Source: Oscillospiraceae bacterium | Lineage (GTDB): Bacteria; Bacillota; Clostridia; Oscillospirales; CAG-272 | Direction of reading: 5' to 3' | Assembly: GCA_015063625.1 (NCBI GenBank) | Contig: SVTT01000006.1 | Location: 1 to 64,000 of the forward strand | Length of the DNA: 64,000 bases | In this document: one piece after another, positions 53,800 through 62,711 of the stretch | Layout of the letters: every line of letters starts with the position of its first letter | How positions within the stretch are numbered: the first letter of the stretch is position 1 | Made by a program: the position numbers and the translations under genes | Notes under the pieces: model-generated | The model's input: only the letters and a program-made list of their open reading frames with translations | Database searches by the model: none | Told to the model about the DNA's origin: nothing

Positions 53800-55527
53800 A
53801 TGAAGGAAAACCTGAGGACATACCTTGAATCACTGTTTGCGGGAGCGCCGCACACCGAAAAAAACGAGATGCTGTTCGAGGAGCTGCTCGGCAATCTCTA
53901 TGACCGCTACGAGGATCTGACCGCGACGGAAATGCCCCCCGAGGAGGCCTTTGCCAAGGTGGTTGGCGAGGTGGGGGACATCCGCCCCTTGATGGATGCC
54001 CCCTCCGGGAATAGCAGCACAAGATCCGCCCCGACCACGCCTTTTTCGCCCAAAAAGCCGAATAACCAGCGCCCCCGCATGGACGCCATCTCGCTCCGAC
54101 GGCTCAAGCGCCGCCGCGCGCTGACCACCTCGCTTGCCGTCATGCTCTATCTCGTGTGGCTGGTGCCCGTGGTGCTCTTCGATGTCGTCGCACCCCTGTT
54201 TATCTGTGCCGCCCTCGGCACCTGTATTCTCATTCTGGGCTCGGCACTCATCCCCGATTTTGCCGATGACAGTGAGATTTCCTACGATCCTGCGGTACGG
54301 CAACGCGACACCTTCGTCGCGGGACTTCTGCTTTCGGTTGGCGTGGGGCTCTGCATTCTCTCGGTCCTGCCCGCCGCCATCATCGATGCGGCACTCGGCG
54401 CGGCACTGATGTTTGCCGTCATCACGCTCGGCGTGGGTATGATCCTCTTTTCGACAGGCATCCGCCCCTCGCTCGACAAGGAGTGCGAGCGCTTTGCCGA
54501 TCAGCAGGATTCGGCAAAAAAACAGACACCGTATGAGGGAAAATCGGGCAAAACGCGCTCGCTCCTTCTCCCTATGGTGATCGTTTCGGTGATCGCGGTG
54601 CTCACCACAGTCATCGTTCTCGGCATCCGAAGCGGCTTTGAATTCGGCATCTTCTATCGCAATAGCGATTCCCCTGCCAAATACACCAACCGGGGTAACG
54701 CCTCGATCACCGAAACGGTTGACCGTGTGACGCTGCACTGGCACGCAGGCGACATCCGCGTTGAGGTCTATGACGGTGATACCGTTGAGATCGCCGAGGC
54801 GCGCGAGGGCGCCGAGCTCGGAGAAAAGGACATCATGCGCTGGTACGTCGAGAACGGCGAGCTGCGCGTCCGCTTTGACGGGCGCTCACAATTCCGCGTA
54901 CGCTTCGGCAAGTCGATCGAAAAGAGCCTGACTGTACGCATTCCTCGCACTGCCACGCTACACGGCTTCACGCTGGATACCCTGAGTGGAGGCATCACGG
55001 TCTGCGATCTGTCGGTGACAGGCACCGTCAAGCTGAAGGGCACCTCTGCGAGGATCGGGATCGACCGTGTGCATGCCACGCGTTTGGAGATTGATGCGGT
55101 CAGCGGTGAGATGCTGCTTCGTGACATCACTGCCAACGAGATCAGCATCGATCGCACAAGTGGCACAACGGTACTCGAAAACGCCACCGCCTCCACGCTC
55201 AATATCGAAAGCGTCAGCGGCGACATCGTCCTGCGAGGGGGCAGCCCCGAGCGCGTAGAGGCATCCTCCACCTCCGGCAATATCGAGCTTTCCTTTGACC
55301 AAGCGCCCCGCACGGTATCGGTTGACACGACCGGTGGTGACGTTCGCCTCTCCTTGCCTGCCGACATCGGTGGCTTCCGCGTCGAATACGACACCGTGGG
55401 AGGCGATTTCAATACCGATTTTGCCACCATGCATCATCAGGGCATCTACACCTATGGCGACGGCTCGACCGAGATCGAGATCGAAACCACAGGCGGCAAC
55501 CTGACCGTCGCAGGCAAGCAGCGCTGA
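53800..55527 (+). CDS. DUF1700-like/DUF4097 membrane protein
   Basis: A 575-residue protein. Residues 1-65 form an acidic helical region (NLYDRYEDLTATEMPPEEAF) similar to DUF1700. About four TM helices follow (residues ~108-225), with another near 265. The C-terminal 290 residues are DUF4097 beta-strand repeats: LDTLSGGITVCDLSV, IDAVSGEMLLRDI, IESVSGDIVLRGG, VDTTGGDVRLSLP. Such proteins are co-transcribed with PadR regulators and may act in envelope sensing. Function is not established. Confidence 0.82.
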   Translation: MKENLRTYLESLFAGAPHTEKNEMLFEELLGNLYDRYEDLTATEMPPEEAFAKVVGEVGDIRPLMDAPSGNSSTRSAPTTPFSPKKPNNQRPRMDAISLRRLKRRRALTTSLAVMLYLVWLVPVVLFDVVAPLFICAALGTCILILGSALIPDFADDSEISYDPAVRQRDTFVAGLLLSVGVGLCILSVLPAAIIDAALGAALMFAVITLGVGMILFSTGIRPSLDKECERFADQQDSAKKQTPYEGKSGKTRSLLLPMVIVSVIAVLTTVIVLGIRSGFEFGIFYRNSDSPAKYTNRGNASITETVDRVTLHWHAGDIRVEVYDGDTVEIAEAREGAELGEKDIMRWYVENGELRVRFDGRSQFRVRFGKSIEKSLTVRIPRTATLHGFTLDTLSGGITVCDLSVTGTVKLKGTSARIGIDRVHATRLEIDAVSGEMLLRDITANEISIDRTSGTTVLENATASTLNIESVSGDIVLRGGSPERVEASSTSGNIELSFDQAPRTVSVDTTGGDVRLSLPADIGGFRVEYDTVGGDFNTDFATMHHQGIYTYGDGSTEIEIETTGGNLTVAGKQR

Positions 55528-55599
55528 GCCTCCCGACGCGGCGCTCCGACACCGCCCCTTTCGGGAGTCATCCAAACCCACCCGAAAGCCCTCTGTTTC

Positions 55600-55764
55600 C
55601 GGCGCCCTCGACGACCCGTCCATGGTTGCCGTCTGTTTGTCACGGGCTGTCGTGGGCGCTCGGTAGGGGTCGGCGCCTTCGACGACCCGTTTGTGGGCGC
55701 CTTTGCGGCACGTTTATGGTTACCATTTGTTTGTTACGGGCTGTCGTGGGCGCCAGCCCCTACC
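55600..55764. repeat. Inverted-arm repeat element (family members 2 and 3)
   Basis: A partial pair (GGCGCCCTCGACGACCCGTC at 55600 and an inverted arm at 55642-55660) is followed by a complete one. In the latter the left arm is at about 55662-55690 and the inverted arm ACGGGCTGTCGTGGGCGCC..CCCCTACC at 55736-55764. Arms match those at 26671-26820. Confidence 0.75.
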
Positions 55765-55910
55765 ATGTATGATATAATTTCAACATTGGTCGATCAAGCC
55801 AAGGACCGCGATCATCAAGGGAACAACCGTCGGTCGTTGGCGGTGGAAACAGGGCGCACGCGCGCACCCGATTTCCCACACCTCGCGGCACGCTCGGGTA
55901 TGATCAAACC

Positions 55911-56010
55911 GGTAGGGGTCGGCGCCTTCGACGACCCGTTTGCCGGTGCCCTCGCGGTACATCCGGGCATGATCAATCCCGGTAGGGGTCGGCGCCTCGA
56001 CGACCCGTTT
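55911..56010. repeat. Two more left arms of the inverted-arm repeat
   Basis: GGTAGGGGTCGGCGCC..TCGACGACCCGTT occurs at 55911-55940 and 55981-56009 without closing arms. The rest of the interval up to aspS has no supportable gene. Confidence 0.7.
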
Positions 56011-56094
56011 GTGGGTGTCCTCGCGTTTGAACATGCCCACAGATGCATTTTGCGGGCACTTCCACCCCCTGCTCTCTTTGTAAGATCTCAGCAA

Positions 56095-56130
56095 CAAAGC
56101 GCCCCTCGCGAGCTCGCGAGGGGCGCTTTG
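56095..56130 (-). terminator. Terminator of aspS
   Basis: A perfect 36-bp palindrome (18-bp arms, AAAGCGCCCC in the left arm), 13 nt past the aspS stop. The arms end in A/T runs. Confidence 0.75.
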
Positions 56131-56142
56131 TTATGAAAAATG

Positions 56143-57936
56143 TTATTCCTGCTCTGCCACTACGGCAATACCGAGATCGGCAAGCGCCTGGGGCTCTGCG
56201 GGTGCGGGGCAAGCAGACATCAGCTCGCTCGCGTTCTGCACCTTGGGGAATGCCACCACGTCACGCAGCGAATCCGCCCCTGCCATGATCATGGCAAGGC
56301 GGTCAAGTCCCATGCCCGAGCCGCCGTGCGGAGGTGCACCGTACTTGTAGGCATCCACCATAAAGCCGAATTTCTTTTCGATGTCCTCGGCAGAAAGACC
56401 GAGCGCGGCAAACATCTTCTCCTGTAGCTGCCAATCGGTGATGCGGATGGCACCCGAGAGCAGCTCGGTGCCGTTCAGCACCATGTCATACGCCTTGGCG
56501 CGCACGCTGCCCGGATCGCTCTCAAGATAGGGCAGACACTCCTCCATCGGCATGGTGAAGGGGTTGTGCATGGCATCCCATGCGCCGGTGTCCTCGTTCC
56601 ACTCAAAGAAGGGGAACTCAGTGATCCAAAGGAAGTTGTATTTGCCCTCGGGAATGAGATCCAGCTTTTTGCCGAGGATATTACGCAGGGCACCCAGCGT
56701 GGGCAGCACCACACGGTTCTTATCGGCAACTATGAGGGCGACGTCGCCCTTTTCCATACCAAGTGCGGTCAAAATCGCCTTTTGCTCCTCCTCGGTGAGG
56801 AACTTGGCAAAGGAAATGGCGGGGGCATCCTCCACCCAACGGATGTAAGCAAGGCCCTTGGCGCCAATGCCCTTGGCATGCTCGGTCAGCTTATCGATCT
56901 CCTTGCGCGAGAGCACAGAGGCGGCGTTCTTCGCCACAATGGCACGCACGCTGCCGCCGTTTGCCACCGCGCCGCTGAACACGGCAAAGCCGCAGTCCTT
57001 TACGACGGGCGAGAGATCCTCGATCTCCATGCCAAAGCGGGTATCGGGCTTGTCACTGCCGTAGCGCTCCATTGCCTCGGCAAAGGTCATGCGGCGCATG
57101 GGCATCTCCAGCTCCACGCCAAGCAGCTCACGGAAGGCACGGGCGATAAAGCCCTCATTCATCTCCATGATCTCCTCCTGCGTGGCAAAGGACATCTCCA
57201 TATCGATCTGAGTAAATTCGGGCTGGCGGTCGGCACGCAGATCCTCGTCGCGGAAGCAACGGGCAAGCTGGATGTAACGATCAAAGCCCGATACCATCAG
57301 CAGCTGCTTATAGATCTGAGGGGACTGCGGAAGCGCATAAAAGCTACCCTTGTGCACGCGCGAGGGCACGAGATAGTCGCGTGCGCCCTCGGGGGTCGCC
57401 TTGATCATCATGGGTGTTTCGATCTCAAGGAAGCCGTTCTCGTAAAAATATTCTCTTGCCACACGCGCCAGCTCGTGCCGCATGCGGATGTTTCTTTGCA
57501 GCTCGGGACGGCGCAGATCAAGATAGCGGTACTTGAGTGCCGTTTCGTCCTTGATTTTTTTAGTGTCCGACACCTCGAAGGGGGGCGTCTTGGCAGCCGA
57601 AAGGATCTTCATCTCGGTGACGTAGACCTCCACCATGCCCGTGGACATATTGGGGTTGGCGGCACCCTCGCCGCGCGCGCGGACCGTGCCGTGCACGGCT
57701 ACAACGTACTCTGCGCGGCAGGAAAATGCCTTTTCAAATACCGTTTTGGGGGTATCGCCGTCGAATGCGAGCTGCAAAAGACCCGTACGGTCACGCAGAT
57801 CAATGAAGATAAGTGCGCCGAGATCGCGCTGGCGCTGGACCCAGCCCATGACCGACACCTCTCTGCCGATATCCTTTTCACTCAGCGTGCCGCAGTAGTC
57901 GGTGCGCTTGTCCTTGCTTGTCAAAAATTCAGCCAT
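56143..57936 (-). CDS. aspS: Aspartyl-tRNA synthetase (bacterial type)
   Basis: A 597-residue class II synthetase. The N-terminal anticodon-binding OB fold has GWVQRQRDLGALIFIDLRD. Motif 2 is RCFRDEDLRADRQPEFTQID, and motif 3 is GSGMGLDRLAMIMAG. The bacterial GAD insertion domain is present in the middle (about residues 280-410). The ATG at 57936 fits AAAGGAG with 6-nt spacing; an upstream TTG would overlap the previous gene. It ends the holA-phosphoribosyltransferase-aspS run. Whether it also charges tRNA-Asn cannot be decided here. Confidence 0.95.
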   Translation of the reverse strand: MAEFLTSKDKRTDYCGTLSEKDIGREVSVMGWVQRQRDLGALIFIDLRDRTGLLQLAFDGDTPKTVFEKAFSCRAEYVVAVHGTVRARGEGAANPNMSTGMVEVYVTEMKILSAAKTPPFEVSDTKKIKDETALKYRYLDLRRPELQRNIRMRHELARVAREYFYENGFLEIETPMMIKATPEGARDYLVPSRVHKGSFYALPQSPQIYKQLLMVSGFDRYIQLARCFRDEDLRADRQPEFTQIDMEMSFATQEEIMEMNEGFIARAFRELLGVELEMPMRRMTFAEAMERYGSDKPDTRFGMEIEDLSPVVKDCGFAVFSGAVANGGSVRAIVAKNAASVLSRKEIDKLTEHAKGIGAKGLAYIRWVEDAPAISFAKFLTEEEQKAILTALGMEKGDVALIVADKNRVVLPTLGALRNILGKKLDLIPEGKYNFLWITEFPFFEWNEDTGAWDAMHNPFTMPMEECLPYLESDPGSVRAKAYDMVLNGTELLSGAIRITDWQLQEKMFAALGLSAEDIEKKFGFMVDAYKYGAPPHGGSGMGLDRLAMIMAGADSLRDVVAFPKVQNASELMSACPAPAEPQALADLGIAVVAEQE

Positions 57937-57949
57937 GTCGCTCTCCTTT

Positions 57950-58507
57950 TCAGCCAATCACTTCACCCTTACCGTTAAAAAGGGGTAATTTTTCAAGATA
58001 GATCAGATCCTCACGCTTCTGTGCGTCGCCCTCTGCAAGGATCGCCATTCTGCCGCACACGATGCCGCCCGCCTCCTTGACCAGTGCTTCAACAGCGCGA
58101 AGCGACTCGCCCGTGGAGATCACGTCATCGACGAGAAGGATGCGCTTGCCCCGCATCAGCGCGGCATCCGCCTTGTCAAGATAAAGCTTTTGCTCCTTGG
58201 CGGTGGTGATGGAGCGTACGGTCACCTCCATGACGCCCGTCATATAGAGCTTGGGCGACTTTCTTGCCAGAAAATATTTTTGGTTACCCGCAAGACGCGC
58301 CATCTCGTGCACCAGCGGAATACCCTTCGCCTCCGCCGAGATCAGGTAGTCGTATTCGGGCGCTCGCCTGAGCAGCTCTCCTGCCGCAGCGGTGGTCAGC
58401 TCGGGATCACCGAAGATCACGAACGCGGCGATGTAGAGATCTTCATTGAGTGGACAAAGCGGCAGCTCTCTTTGCAGGCCCGCAATGGTCATCCGATGCG
58501 TCATCAT
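57950..58507 (-). CDS. Phosphoribosyltransferase (adenine PRTase-like)
   Basis: A 185-residue type I PRTase. The PRPP loop is ILLVDDVISTGESL, and the upstream segments ISAEAKGIPLVHEMAR and RKSPKLYMTG agree with the Apt-like branch. The probable product is AMP or another purine nucleotide from base plus PRPP. GGAGG lies before three successive ATG codons; I took the second (5-nt spacing), with 58510 and 58504 as alternatives. A nearby aspS and a GMP synthetase-type gene suggest a purine-related role. Confidence 0.8.
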   Translation of the reverse strand: MMTHRMTIAGLQRELPLCPLNEDLYIAAFVIFGDPELTTAAAGELLRRAPEYDYLISAEAKGIPLVHEMARLAGNQKYFLARKSPKLYMTGVMEVTVRSITTAKEQKLYLDKADAALMRGKRILLVDDVISTGESLRAVEALVKEAGGIVCGRMAILAEGDAQKREDLIYLEKLPLFNGKGEVIG

Positions 58508-58538
58508 CATGTCCTCCGTGAGAAAAAATCCATTATTC

Positions 58539-58566
58539 ATTATACACGACTTTTCCTGAAAGTCAA
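58539..58566 (-). promoter_or_regulatory. Promoter of the PRTase-aspS genes
   Basis: Minus strand TTGACT (58566-58561) and TATAAT (58544-58539), 16-bp spacer, in the gap after holA. Confidence 0.6.
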
Positions 58567-58573
58567 GCCAAAT

Positions 58574-59632
58574 TCAAAGCGCACAGACCAGCTTTTCGAT
58601 GGCGGTATAATCCGAGGCGCCGCGCTTGAGTGAAAGGTCTGCCGCTGCAGCAAGCTCAATGGCACGGGAAAGCCTTGCAGGCTCCACACGGGTGGCGGCA
58701 CGAAGCAGCAGCCTTGCCTTATACTCATGCATTTTCAAAAGAGAGGCGATCTCGGGCGCGCCCTTTCCCGCCTCAAAGAGAATGCGCGCGCTCTGCATGT
58801 CCGAGAGCGTTCTTGCGATCTCTCCGAGGATCACGGTGGGCTCCACGCGCTCAAAGCGCATGACGGCAAGCGCGGCAAGCGCCTCGCGGCTCTCACCCGC
58901 GAGGATCGCATTGGAAAGTGCAAAGGCATCCACGGCATTGGCAGGCACCGCTACGGTGCGGATATCCGCACTCTCCACGCGATCCCTGCCCGCCGCCAGC
59001 ACATAGCAGGCAAGCTTTTCGATCTCGTTCGCCAGCACGAACATGCTCTTGCCCGAATAAGCGATCAGCTCGGCGCACACGGCGCTCTCCGCCCGCACGC
59101 CGAAATGGGCAAAATGCTTGCCCGCCCAAAGCGCGAGCCTCGCATCGGTCGATGCCTCAAAGCGCACGGGAACGGCGACCTCGGCAAATTTTTTAAGGAT
59201 GGCGGAGGGACGCTTGGGCAGATACCCCTCGTCGATGAGCCCCGACGCCACATGAAGGATCACGGTATTGTAATCGTATTCGGCAAGCGTGGCAAGCGCT
59301 GCGATCAAGGCATCTGTCTCGCTCTGCCGCATGGCAGTCAGATCCATCCCCCGCAGGACCACAAGACGGGTGTCTGCCATCATGGGGGGCGGCGCCAGCG
59401 TGTCGATCAGCCCACCGGGGGTGTAATCGGTCACGTCTATGGTGATATCGTTGAAAAACGCGAACGCCGCCTCGGGGCAAAGCGCCTCGCGCGTCAGACG
59501 GATCGCCACGTTTTTGAGGTAATCCTCCTCACCGAAAAAGAGATACGCCTTGCCCGCACACTGTGCGATCTGCTTGCGGTATTGCGCCTCGGTGATCATG
59601 TCATGCAAGTGCCATCTCCCCTTTCGTTTCAT
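58574..59632 (-). CDS. holA: DNA polymerase III delta subunit
   Basis: A 352-residue clamp-loader delta subunit. AYLFFGEEDYLKNVA opens the first AAA-like domain, followed by LVVLRGMDL and the C-terminal collar domain (LSRAIELAAAADLSLKRG near the end). It opens the beta clamp in the replisome. The first ATG (59632) has AAAGG close upstream; ATG 59599 is nearer the family's usual N-terminus but lacks an SD. Confidence 0.9.
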   Translation of the reverse strand: MKRKGRWHLHDMITEAQYRKQIAQCAGKAYLFFGEEDYLKNVAIRLTREALCPEAAFAFFNDITIDVTDYTPGGLIDTLAPPPMMADTRLVVLRGMDLTAMRQSETDALIAALATLAEYDYNTVILHVASGLIDEGYLPKRPSAILKKFAEVAVPVRFEASTDARLALWAGKHFAHFGVRAESAVCAELIAYSGKSMFVLANEIEKLACYVLAAGRDRVESADIRTVAVPANAVDAFALSNAILAGESREALAALAVMRFERVEPTVILGEIARTLSDMQSARILFEAGKGAPEIASLLKMHEYKARLLLRAATRVEPARLSRAIELAAAADLSLKRGASDYTAIEKLVCAL

Positions 59633-59640
59633 ATACCTTT

Positions 59641-59669
59641 ATTATACTTTTAAACCTCGTCTTTGTCAA
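59641..59669 (-). promoter_or_regulatory. Promoter of holA
   Basis: Minus strand TTGACA (59669-59664) and TATAAT (59646-59641), 17-bp spacer. It leaves almost no leader before ATG 59632, which slightly favours the later start at 59599. Confidence 0.7.
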
Positions 59670-59781
59670 TCAAAAAGAGAAAGGATTTCCCGATCCCTTC
59701 TCAAATTGCGCATTTCGTCGTGCTTGTGGAAGTTCGACGAGAAAAAATCAAAAAAAGGGGGGAGATTCCACGATTTTTTTC

Positions 59782-59810
59782 TTGACATGTTTTGTGAGGC
59801 ATATTATAAT
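59782..59810 (+). promoter_or_regulatory. Promoter of the GMP synthetase gene
   Basis: TTGACA (59782-59787) and TATAAT (59805-59810), 17-bp spacer, full consensus, 49 nt before the start. I see no purine riboswitch in the short leader. Confidence 0.8.
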
Positions 59811-59859
59811 AATGACATAATACAAAGGATGTCAATGCTACCGTAAAAGGAGAAAATAT

Positions 59860-60840
59860 ATGGATTCGAACAAAAGACCCGATACCATGGAGCGCATTAC
59901 CAACAAGGCGCTCGCCGATCGCTTTATCGAGGAGCAGGTTGCCGCCGTACGCAAGCAGGTGGGCGACAAAAAGGTATTGCTTGCCCTCTCGGGCGGCGTG
60001 GACTCCTCGGTCGTGGCAGCACTGCTGATCAAGGCGATCGGCAAGCAGCTCGTCTGTGTGCACGTCAACCACGGTCTGATGCGCAAGGGCGAAAGCGAGC
60101 AGGTGATCGAGGTGTTCGGCAAGCAGCTGGACGCCAACCTCATCTACGTCGATGCCACCGACCGCTTCCTTGACAAGCTTGCCGGCGTTGCCGAGCCCGA
60201 AAGAAAGAGAAAGATCATCGGCGCCGAATTCATTGAGGTCTTTAACGAGGAGGCAGGCAAGCTCACCGGCGTTGACTTCCTTGCCCAGGGTACCATCTAT
60301 CCCGATATTCTGGAGAGCGACGGCGTCAAGGCACACCACAACGTCGGCGGTCTGCCCGAGGATATGAAATTCGAGCTTGTCGAGCCCGTCAAGCTGCTTT
60401 ATAAGGACGAGGTCCGCGTCGTGGGTGACGCGCTGGGTCTGCCTGCGGGTATGGTCTACCGTCAGCCCTTCCCCGGTCCCGGACTCGGTGTACGCTGCCT
60501 CGGTGCCATCACGCGTGACCGTCTGCACGCCCTGCGTGAGGCAGATGCCATCCTCCGCGAGGAGTTTGATAAGAACGGTCTGGCAGGCAAGGTCTGGCAG
60601 TACTTTATCGCAGTTCCCGACTTCAAGAGCGTCGGCGTCAAGGACGGCAAGCGCTACGAGGGCTGGCCCGCCATCATCCGCGCGGTCAATACCACCGACG
60701 CCATGTCCGCCACCATCGAGGAGATCCCCTACGCGCTTCTGCACCACATCACTGCACGCATCACCCACGAGGTCGAGGGCATCAACCGTGTCGTCATGGA
60801 CCTCACCCCCAAGCCCATCGGCACTATCGAGTGGGAATAA
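59860..60840 (+). CDS. guaA: GMP synthetase ATP-pyrophosphatase subunit (no glutaminase domain)
   Basis: A 326-residue protein equal to the C-terminal part of GuaA. The PP-loop is LALSGGVDSSVVAALL (residues ~40-55), followed by VHVNHGLMRKGE, the xanthine/dimer segment FPGPGLGVRCLG, and the conserved end DLTPKPIGTIEWE. The ~190-residue glutamine amidotransferase domain normally fused at the N-terminus is missing. It may work with a separate GuaAa subunit elsewhere, as in archaea, or use free ammonia. An AAAAGGAG SD supports the start. The 3' end is a known type of integration site, and an integrase follows 371 nt later. Confidence 0.92.
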   Translation: MDSNKRPDTMERITNKALADRFIEEQVAAVRKQVGDKKVLLALSGGVDSSVVAALLIKAIGKQLVCVHVNHGLMRKGESEQVIEVFGKQLDANLIYVDATDRFLDKLAGVAEPERKRKIIGAEFIEVFNEEAGKLTGVDFLAQGTIYPDILESDGVKAHHNVGGLPEDMKFELVEPVKLLYKDEVRVVGDALGLPAGMVYRQPFPGPGLGVRCLGAITRDRLHALREADAILREEFDKNGLAGKVWQYFIAVPDFKSVGVKDGKRYEGWPAIIRAVNTTDAMSATIEEIPYALLHHITARITHEVEGINRVVMDLTPKPIGTIEWE

Positions 60841-60842
60841 AG
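60818..60842 (+). other. Candidate attachment site (attL) at the guaA 3' end
   Basis: The last codons and stop of guaA (around GAGTGGGAATAA) match the kind of site used by guaA-targeting genomic islands. Island-like genes start just downstream and A+T content rises. The partner site would be outside the window, so this is inference. Confidence 0.4.
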
Positions 60843-61211
60843 GTCAAAATTCTCTCAGTTCTCTGAGGCCTCATAGAGCTTCATTTTTCTCAAGAAAGCT
60901 CGATTTATCTCGTGTTTTCTCCACATTCTCAAGATTTGGAGTTTGAACTGAGGTCAATTTGATACCAAAAACAGAATAATTACAAGTGGCTTTATAGTGA
61001 TCCGCTCACCCTTATGCGAGTAAAGGTGAGCGGATTTCTTACATCTTGGGACTTTTCAGAGAAAAGCGAACGTTATTACCGCACTTCTGCCCATCCCAGA
61101 GAATTTATTTGGTACTGCGAAAAGTAGTGTCAACTGGCTTTGGAGTTCTCACTTTTGATGCTGTTGGTACACCGTTTGGTGCTAAATATATATTTTCAGG
61201 AGGGCTTTATT
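60843..61211. other. Non-coding island boundary region
   Basis: It is A+T-richer than the left side. It holds a terminator-like hairpin (61000-61035) and the run-up to the integrase. No other gene is supported. Confidence 0.5.
61000..61039 (+). terminator. Terminator-like hairpin between guaA and the integrase
   Basis: ATCCGCTCACC (61000-61010) pairs with GGTGAGCGGAT (61025-61035), followed by TTCTT. Confidence 0.65.
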
Positions 61212-62294
61212 ATGGGAGCGTACAAAGATAAAGGCGGACGATGGTATGTGTCCGTTCGCTACAAAAACTGGTTGGGAGAACCATCCCGCAAGACCAAGAG
61301 AGGTTTTACATCAAAGCGGGATGCACTGGCATGGGAACGAGAGTTCCTACAAAAGTATTCCGGAAGTCTGGATATGACTTTCAACTCGTTCTACGAGGTC
61401 TATCGGAACGACCTGCAGAATCGTATCCGTCAGAATACTTGGGTCACAAAGAGCAGTATCATCGAGAAAAAGATCCTGCCGTATTTCGGTAGCAAACGAG
61501 TGCGGGACGTAAAGCCTGTGGATGTTTTGCACTGGCAAAATACCATCATGGAAACAACGGACGAAAACGGTATGCCCTATTCCCCAGTGTACCTCAAGAC
61601 GATTCACAATCAACTTAGCGCCATGTTTAATCATGCTGTGCGGTTCTATGGCTTGCCGGAGAACCCTGCCGCGAAAGCCGGTAACATGGGGAAGGAGAAA
61701 TGCGGCGAAGTGCTTGTCTGGACGAAAGAGGAGTATCTGCAATTCATTGAGACGTTGAAGGACAAGCCCGCTTCTTATTACGCTTTTGAAACGCTGTATT
61801 GGTGCGGTTTGCGGCTTGGCGAAATGCTGGCGCTGACACCTTCGGATTTTGATTTTGAACGGAAGATTATCCATGTTACAAAGTCGTTCCAACGCATAAA
61901 GGGCGAGGATATCATCACACCACCTAAAACCGAGAAAGGCATTCGTCGTGTCCTCATGCCGGACTTCTATGCGGATAAAATACAGGCTTACATAGAATCG
62001 TTACAGCTCAACGAAAATGACCGTATCTTTCCGTTTACAAAATCTTATCTACATCACGAAATTCGCCGTGGTTGTGCAGCCAGTGGAGTGAAACGAATAC
62101 GGATCCACGGAATCCGGCATAGCCACATCAGTTTACTGATTGACATGGGGTTTTCTGCTGTCGCTATAGCAGATCGTGTGGGGCATGAGAGCATTGATAT
62201 AACTTATCGGTATGCGCACGTGTTTCCATCTACACAGATGGAAGTTGTGTCGAAATTAAATGCTCTGATAGATTCAGACAACGAATCTTTTTGA
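61212..62294 (+). CDS. int: Tyrosine-type site-specific integrase
   Basis: A 360-residue phage/ICE integrase. The N-terminal arm-binding region (KDKGGRWYVSVRYKNW) is followed by a SAM-like core-binding domain and the catalytic domain. Catalytic residues are visible: Arg in CGLRLGEML, His-x-x-Arg in RIHGIRHSHIS, His in VGHESIDIT, and Tyr in YRYAHVF or just after. SD AGGAGGG lies before the ATG at 61212. It probably mediates insertion of the island at the guaA 3' end. The DNA is A+T-richer than the left side, consistent with transfer. Confidence 0.93.
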   Translation: MGAYKDKGGRWYVSVRYKNWLGEPSRKTKRGFTSKRDALAWEREFLQKYSGSLDMTFNSFYEVYRNDLQNRIRQNTWVTKSSIIEKKILPYFGSKRVRDVKPVDVLHWQNTIMETTDENGMPYSPVYLKTIHNQLSAMFNHAVRFYGLPENPAAKAGNMGKEKCGEVLVWTKEEYLQFIETLKDKPASYYAFETLYWCGLRLGEMLALTPSDFDFERKIIHVTKSFQRIKGEDIITPPKTEKGIRRVLMPDFYADKIQAYIESLQLNENDRIFPFTKSYLHHEIRRGCAASGVKRIRIHGIRHSHISLLIDMGFSAVAIADRVGHESIDITYRYAHVFPSTQMEVVSKLNALIDSDNESF

Positions 62295-62382
62295 ATTTTT
62301 CTGAACATATTGCAATTATTAATGCTCTATGGTATACTAGTAAAGTAGTTAGCTTACTTATTTATCTTTTGGAGGTGTTGAA

Positions 62383-62709
62383 GTGGCAAAAAAAGAATAT
62401 GTGGTCGGCAGCTTTGGCGCATATTTCGTACAACTTATTAAAGATCACAATTATTCACAAGCAAAATTTGCTGCTGATTTGGGCGTCTCAAAAACATATC
62501 TATTTGATGTGTTTAACGGACGAGTCAAGCCCCCAACTCCTGATATGCAAGAGTGCATTGTTGAACTGTTGCGCTTATCTGATTCAGAAAAAGTTGAGTT
62601 TTACAGTAAGGCCGCTGCAGGGAGGAATGAACTTCCCAAAGACATTGTCGATTATCTTACAAACAATCAATCCGAGATTGAAAATCTCAGAGAAAGAATG
62701 AGGGCGTAA
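62383..62709 (+). CDS. XRE-family helix-turn-helix regulator
   Basis: A 108-residue protein starting with GTG (SD GGAGG 8 nt upstream). The HTH spans about residues 15-70: SQAKFAADLGVSKTYLFDVF then PPTPDMQECIVELL. The C-terminal part is acidic and helical (DIVDYLTNNQSEIENLRE). It is only 2 nt upstream of the methylase gene, an arrangement often seen for controller proteins of restriction-modification loci. It could also regulate the island. Confidence 0.82.
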   Translation: MAKKEYVVGSFGAYFVQLIKDHNYSQAKFAADLGVSKTYLFDVFNGRVKPPTPDMQECIVELLRLSDSEKVEFYSKAAAGRNELPKDIVDYLTNNQSEIENLRERMRA

Positions 62710-62711
62710 TT

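Noticed and set aside
61046-61231. Short plus-strand frame before the integrase
   Set aside because: No SD and no homology; the integrase start at 61212 has a strong SD in another frame.
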